A DNA stretch of 5,913 nucleotides. Origin: Nitrospirae bacterium GWC2_56_14 (GTDB lineage Bacteria; Nitrospirota; UBA9217). This document shows positions 5,108 to 5,913 of this stretch, one piece after another (within the stretch, counting starts at the first letter, position 1; each line of letters begins with the position of its first letter). The stretch spans positions 5,290-11,202 of the forward strand of contig MHDY01000119.1 of assembly GCA_001803705.1 (NCBI GenBank), read 5' to 3'. The notes beneath the pieces were generated by a model. The model had not been told where the DNA came from, did not search any database, and saw nothing but the letters and a program-made list of their open reading frames with translations. The position numbers and the translations under genes were made by a program.

Positions 5108-5153
5108 GTTCCGGTCATTCCGGCCGATTCTAATTTAAGTATATCACCGGAAC
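5108..5153. repeat. 8-bp inverted repeat GTTCCGGT / ACCGGAAC around the promoter region
   Basis: GTTCCGGT (5108-5115) and ACCGGAAC (5146-5153) are perfect inverted arms 30 bp apart. A third copy of the core, TTCCGG, lies at 5118-5123. The right arm abuts the extended -10 box of the candidate minus-strand promoter. The arms could be operator half-sites, or form a stem in read-through RNA from the aldo/keto reductase gene. Confidence 0.35.
5138..5146 (-). promoter_or_regulatory. Candidate extended -10 promoter of the 59-residue gene
   Basis: Minus strand TGATATACT gives TG, one base, then TATACT (five of six to consensus), and it continues as TAAATTAG. The core TGNTATACTTAA is the same as in the promoter at 3404-3415. 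A -35 box is not evident 17 bp upstream. The start would be near 5131, with a leader of about 55 bases. The gene may also be read through from the aldo/keto reductase, whose stop codon lies 80 bp upstream of the ATG. Confidence 0.45.
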
Positions 5154-5156
5154 GGC

Positions 5157-5913
5157 TCACGCCGCATGGACGGCGCTTTCCGAGTCCTTGCGCCAGGCGC
5201 TTACCTTGTTCAAAAGCTCAAGGGAAGCCCTGTTCAGCTCCAGTGTCGCCGCCCTGAACATGTCCTCCAACTGAGCAAGGCTGGTGACGCTGGCAATGGG
5301 AGCAGTAAGGCCCGGACGGGCGATCAGCCAGGCAAGGGCCACGCTTGCAGGCTTCACCCGGTAATGGTTTGCCACGCGTTCCAGTGCATGGAGTATCCGG
5401 AATCCCCGGGGATTCAGGTAATGTCCGGCATTCATCCCCCTGACGCTTTTTCCCAGATCGTCGACCGATTGGTACTTGCCCGTGAGGAACCCGCTTGCCA
5501 AAGAGGAATAGCTGATCACCCCCAACCCGGCCTCGCTGCACCGGGGCTCCAGCAACACTTCGAACTCCTCGCGGTCGTACAGGTTATAGCGCGGCTGCAG
5601 GCTCTGGTACGCCGGATATCCAAAACGCTCACTGATCTGCAATGCGTCGGAAAGCCGCTGGGCAGTGAAGTTGGATGCTCCGATCGCCCGGACCTTCCCC
5701 TGGCCGATCAGGGCCGCATAGGCCTCCATTGTTTCCTCCAGCGGGGTCTCCGCGTCGTCGAAATGCGACTGATACAGATCGATATGGTCCGTTTGCAGCC
5801 GCTGAAGCGAGTCCTCAACTGCGCCCATAATGTAATCTTTCGAAAGCCCTTTTTTCCCGGGGCCCATCTGGCTTCCGACCTTTGTCGCGATCAGGACCTT
5901 GTCGCGCTTCTTG
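5157..5913 (-). CDS. Aldo/keto reductase family oxidoreductase, 5' end missing (runs off right edge)
   Basis: Aldo/keto reductases are cytoplasmic TIM-barrel enzymes that use NADPH to reduce aldehydes and ketones. About 251 residues are visible of the usual 310-330, so the N-terminal strand with the catalytic Asp and Tyr lies outside the window. The visible part begins KKRDKVLIATKVGSQ, whose Lys in ATKV is the expected catalytic Lys. HIDLYQSHFDD supplies the expected catalytic His. AIGASNFTAQRL, YQSLQPRYNLYDREEFE, GVISYSSLASGFLTGKY and APIASVTSLAQLEDM match the family's later barrel strands and the NADPH-phosphate-binding region. It looks like the Tas/YajO-type group of general reductases, and its natural substrate cannot be deduced. 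The internal Met at 5867 is not the start, because the frame and family similarity continue upstream to the window edge. The stop is TGA at 5157-5159, and no clear intrinsic terminator follows. Confidence 0.95.
   Translation of the reverse strand, partial: KKRDKVLIATKVGSQMGPGKKGLSKDYIMGAVEDSLQRLQTDHIDLYQSHFDDAETPLEETMEAYAALIGQGKVRAIGASNFTAQRLSDALQISERFGYPAYQSLQPRYNLYDREEFEVLLEPRCSEAGLGVISYSSLASGFLTGKYQSVDDLGKSVRGMNAGHYLNPRGFRILHALERVANHYRVKPASVALAWLIARPGLTAPIASVTSLAQLEDMFRAATLELNRASLELLNKVSAWRKDSESAVHAA

Noticed and set aside
4757..5133. Plus-strand frames over the 59-residue gene
   Set aside because: The Ser/Phe-rich low-complexity product is the antisense of Lys/Glu-rich codons. The frames cross the minus-strand terminator and lack ribosome binding sites.
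1..5913. tRNA, rRNA, CRISPR array or intact mobile element
   Set aside because: No cloverleaf, regularly spaced repeats, transposase, integrase or rRNA-like sequence could be identified on either strand.

Overview
The window is a stretch of bacterial chromosome with strongly G/C-biased third codon positions inside the genes and AT-richer spacers. It holds one housekeeping DNA-repair gene, uvrB, surrounded by small, mostly uncharacterised genes. The lipoprotein signal peptide, the two-membrane-segment protein, the promoter style (extended -10 elements) and the flavour of the hypothetical proteins suggest a Gram-negative lineage such as Desulfobacterota (Geobacter-like) or Nitrospirota. This placement is an inference from general appearance, because UvrB alone does not fix the phylum. 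No transposase gene, phage gene, CRISPR array, tRNA or rRNA was seen.

Layout, left to right: (1) 1-918, minus strand, a lipoprotein gene running off the left edge. (2) 919-1188, a divergent intergenic region with an 18-bp near-palindrome, a second inverted repeat built from the same TTGACA/TGTCAA half-sites, and a uvrB promoter placed so close to the ATG that the mRNA may be leaderless. (3) 1189-3195, plus strand, a complete uvrB of 668 residues, followed at once by a small GC-rich hairpin. (4) 3196-3471, non-coding, holding a good sigma70-type promoter and a possible 13-codon upstream ORF. (5) 3472-3918, plus strand, a 148-residue protein with two membrane segments and no recognised family. 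(6) 3919-4217, non-coding, with a UUCG-capped hairpin, a second copy of the promoter module, and a long leader that can fold into a stable stem. (7) 4218-4709, plus strand, a 163-residue conserved-looking soluble hypothetical protein. (8) 4710-4896, non-coding, with a strong minus-strand terminator and a 14-bp palindrome. (9) 4897-5076, minus strand, a 59-residue charged helical protein with its own Shine-Dalgarno, promoter and terminator. (10) 5157-5913, minus strand, the C-terminal four-fifths of an aldo/keto reductase running off the right edge.

The genes do not form one operon. uvrB has its own promoter and a candidate terminator, the two plus-strand hypothetical genes each have an extended -10 promoter, and the 59-residue gene may be transcribed alone or with the aldo/keto reductase. 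UvrB works with UvrA and UvrC in nucleotide excision repair, and neither partner gene is in the window. I found no convincing new multi-gene system. The most interesting signals are regulatory: the paired TTGACA/TGTCAA repeats at uvrB, the repeated promoter module, and the structured leader of the 163-residue gene.
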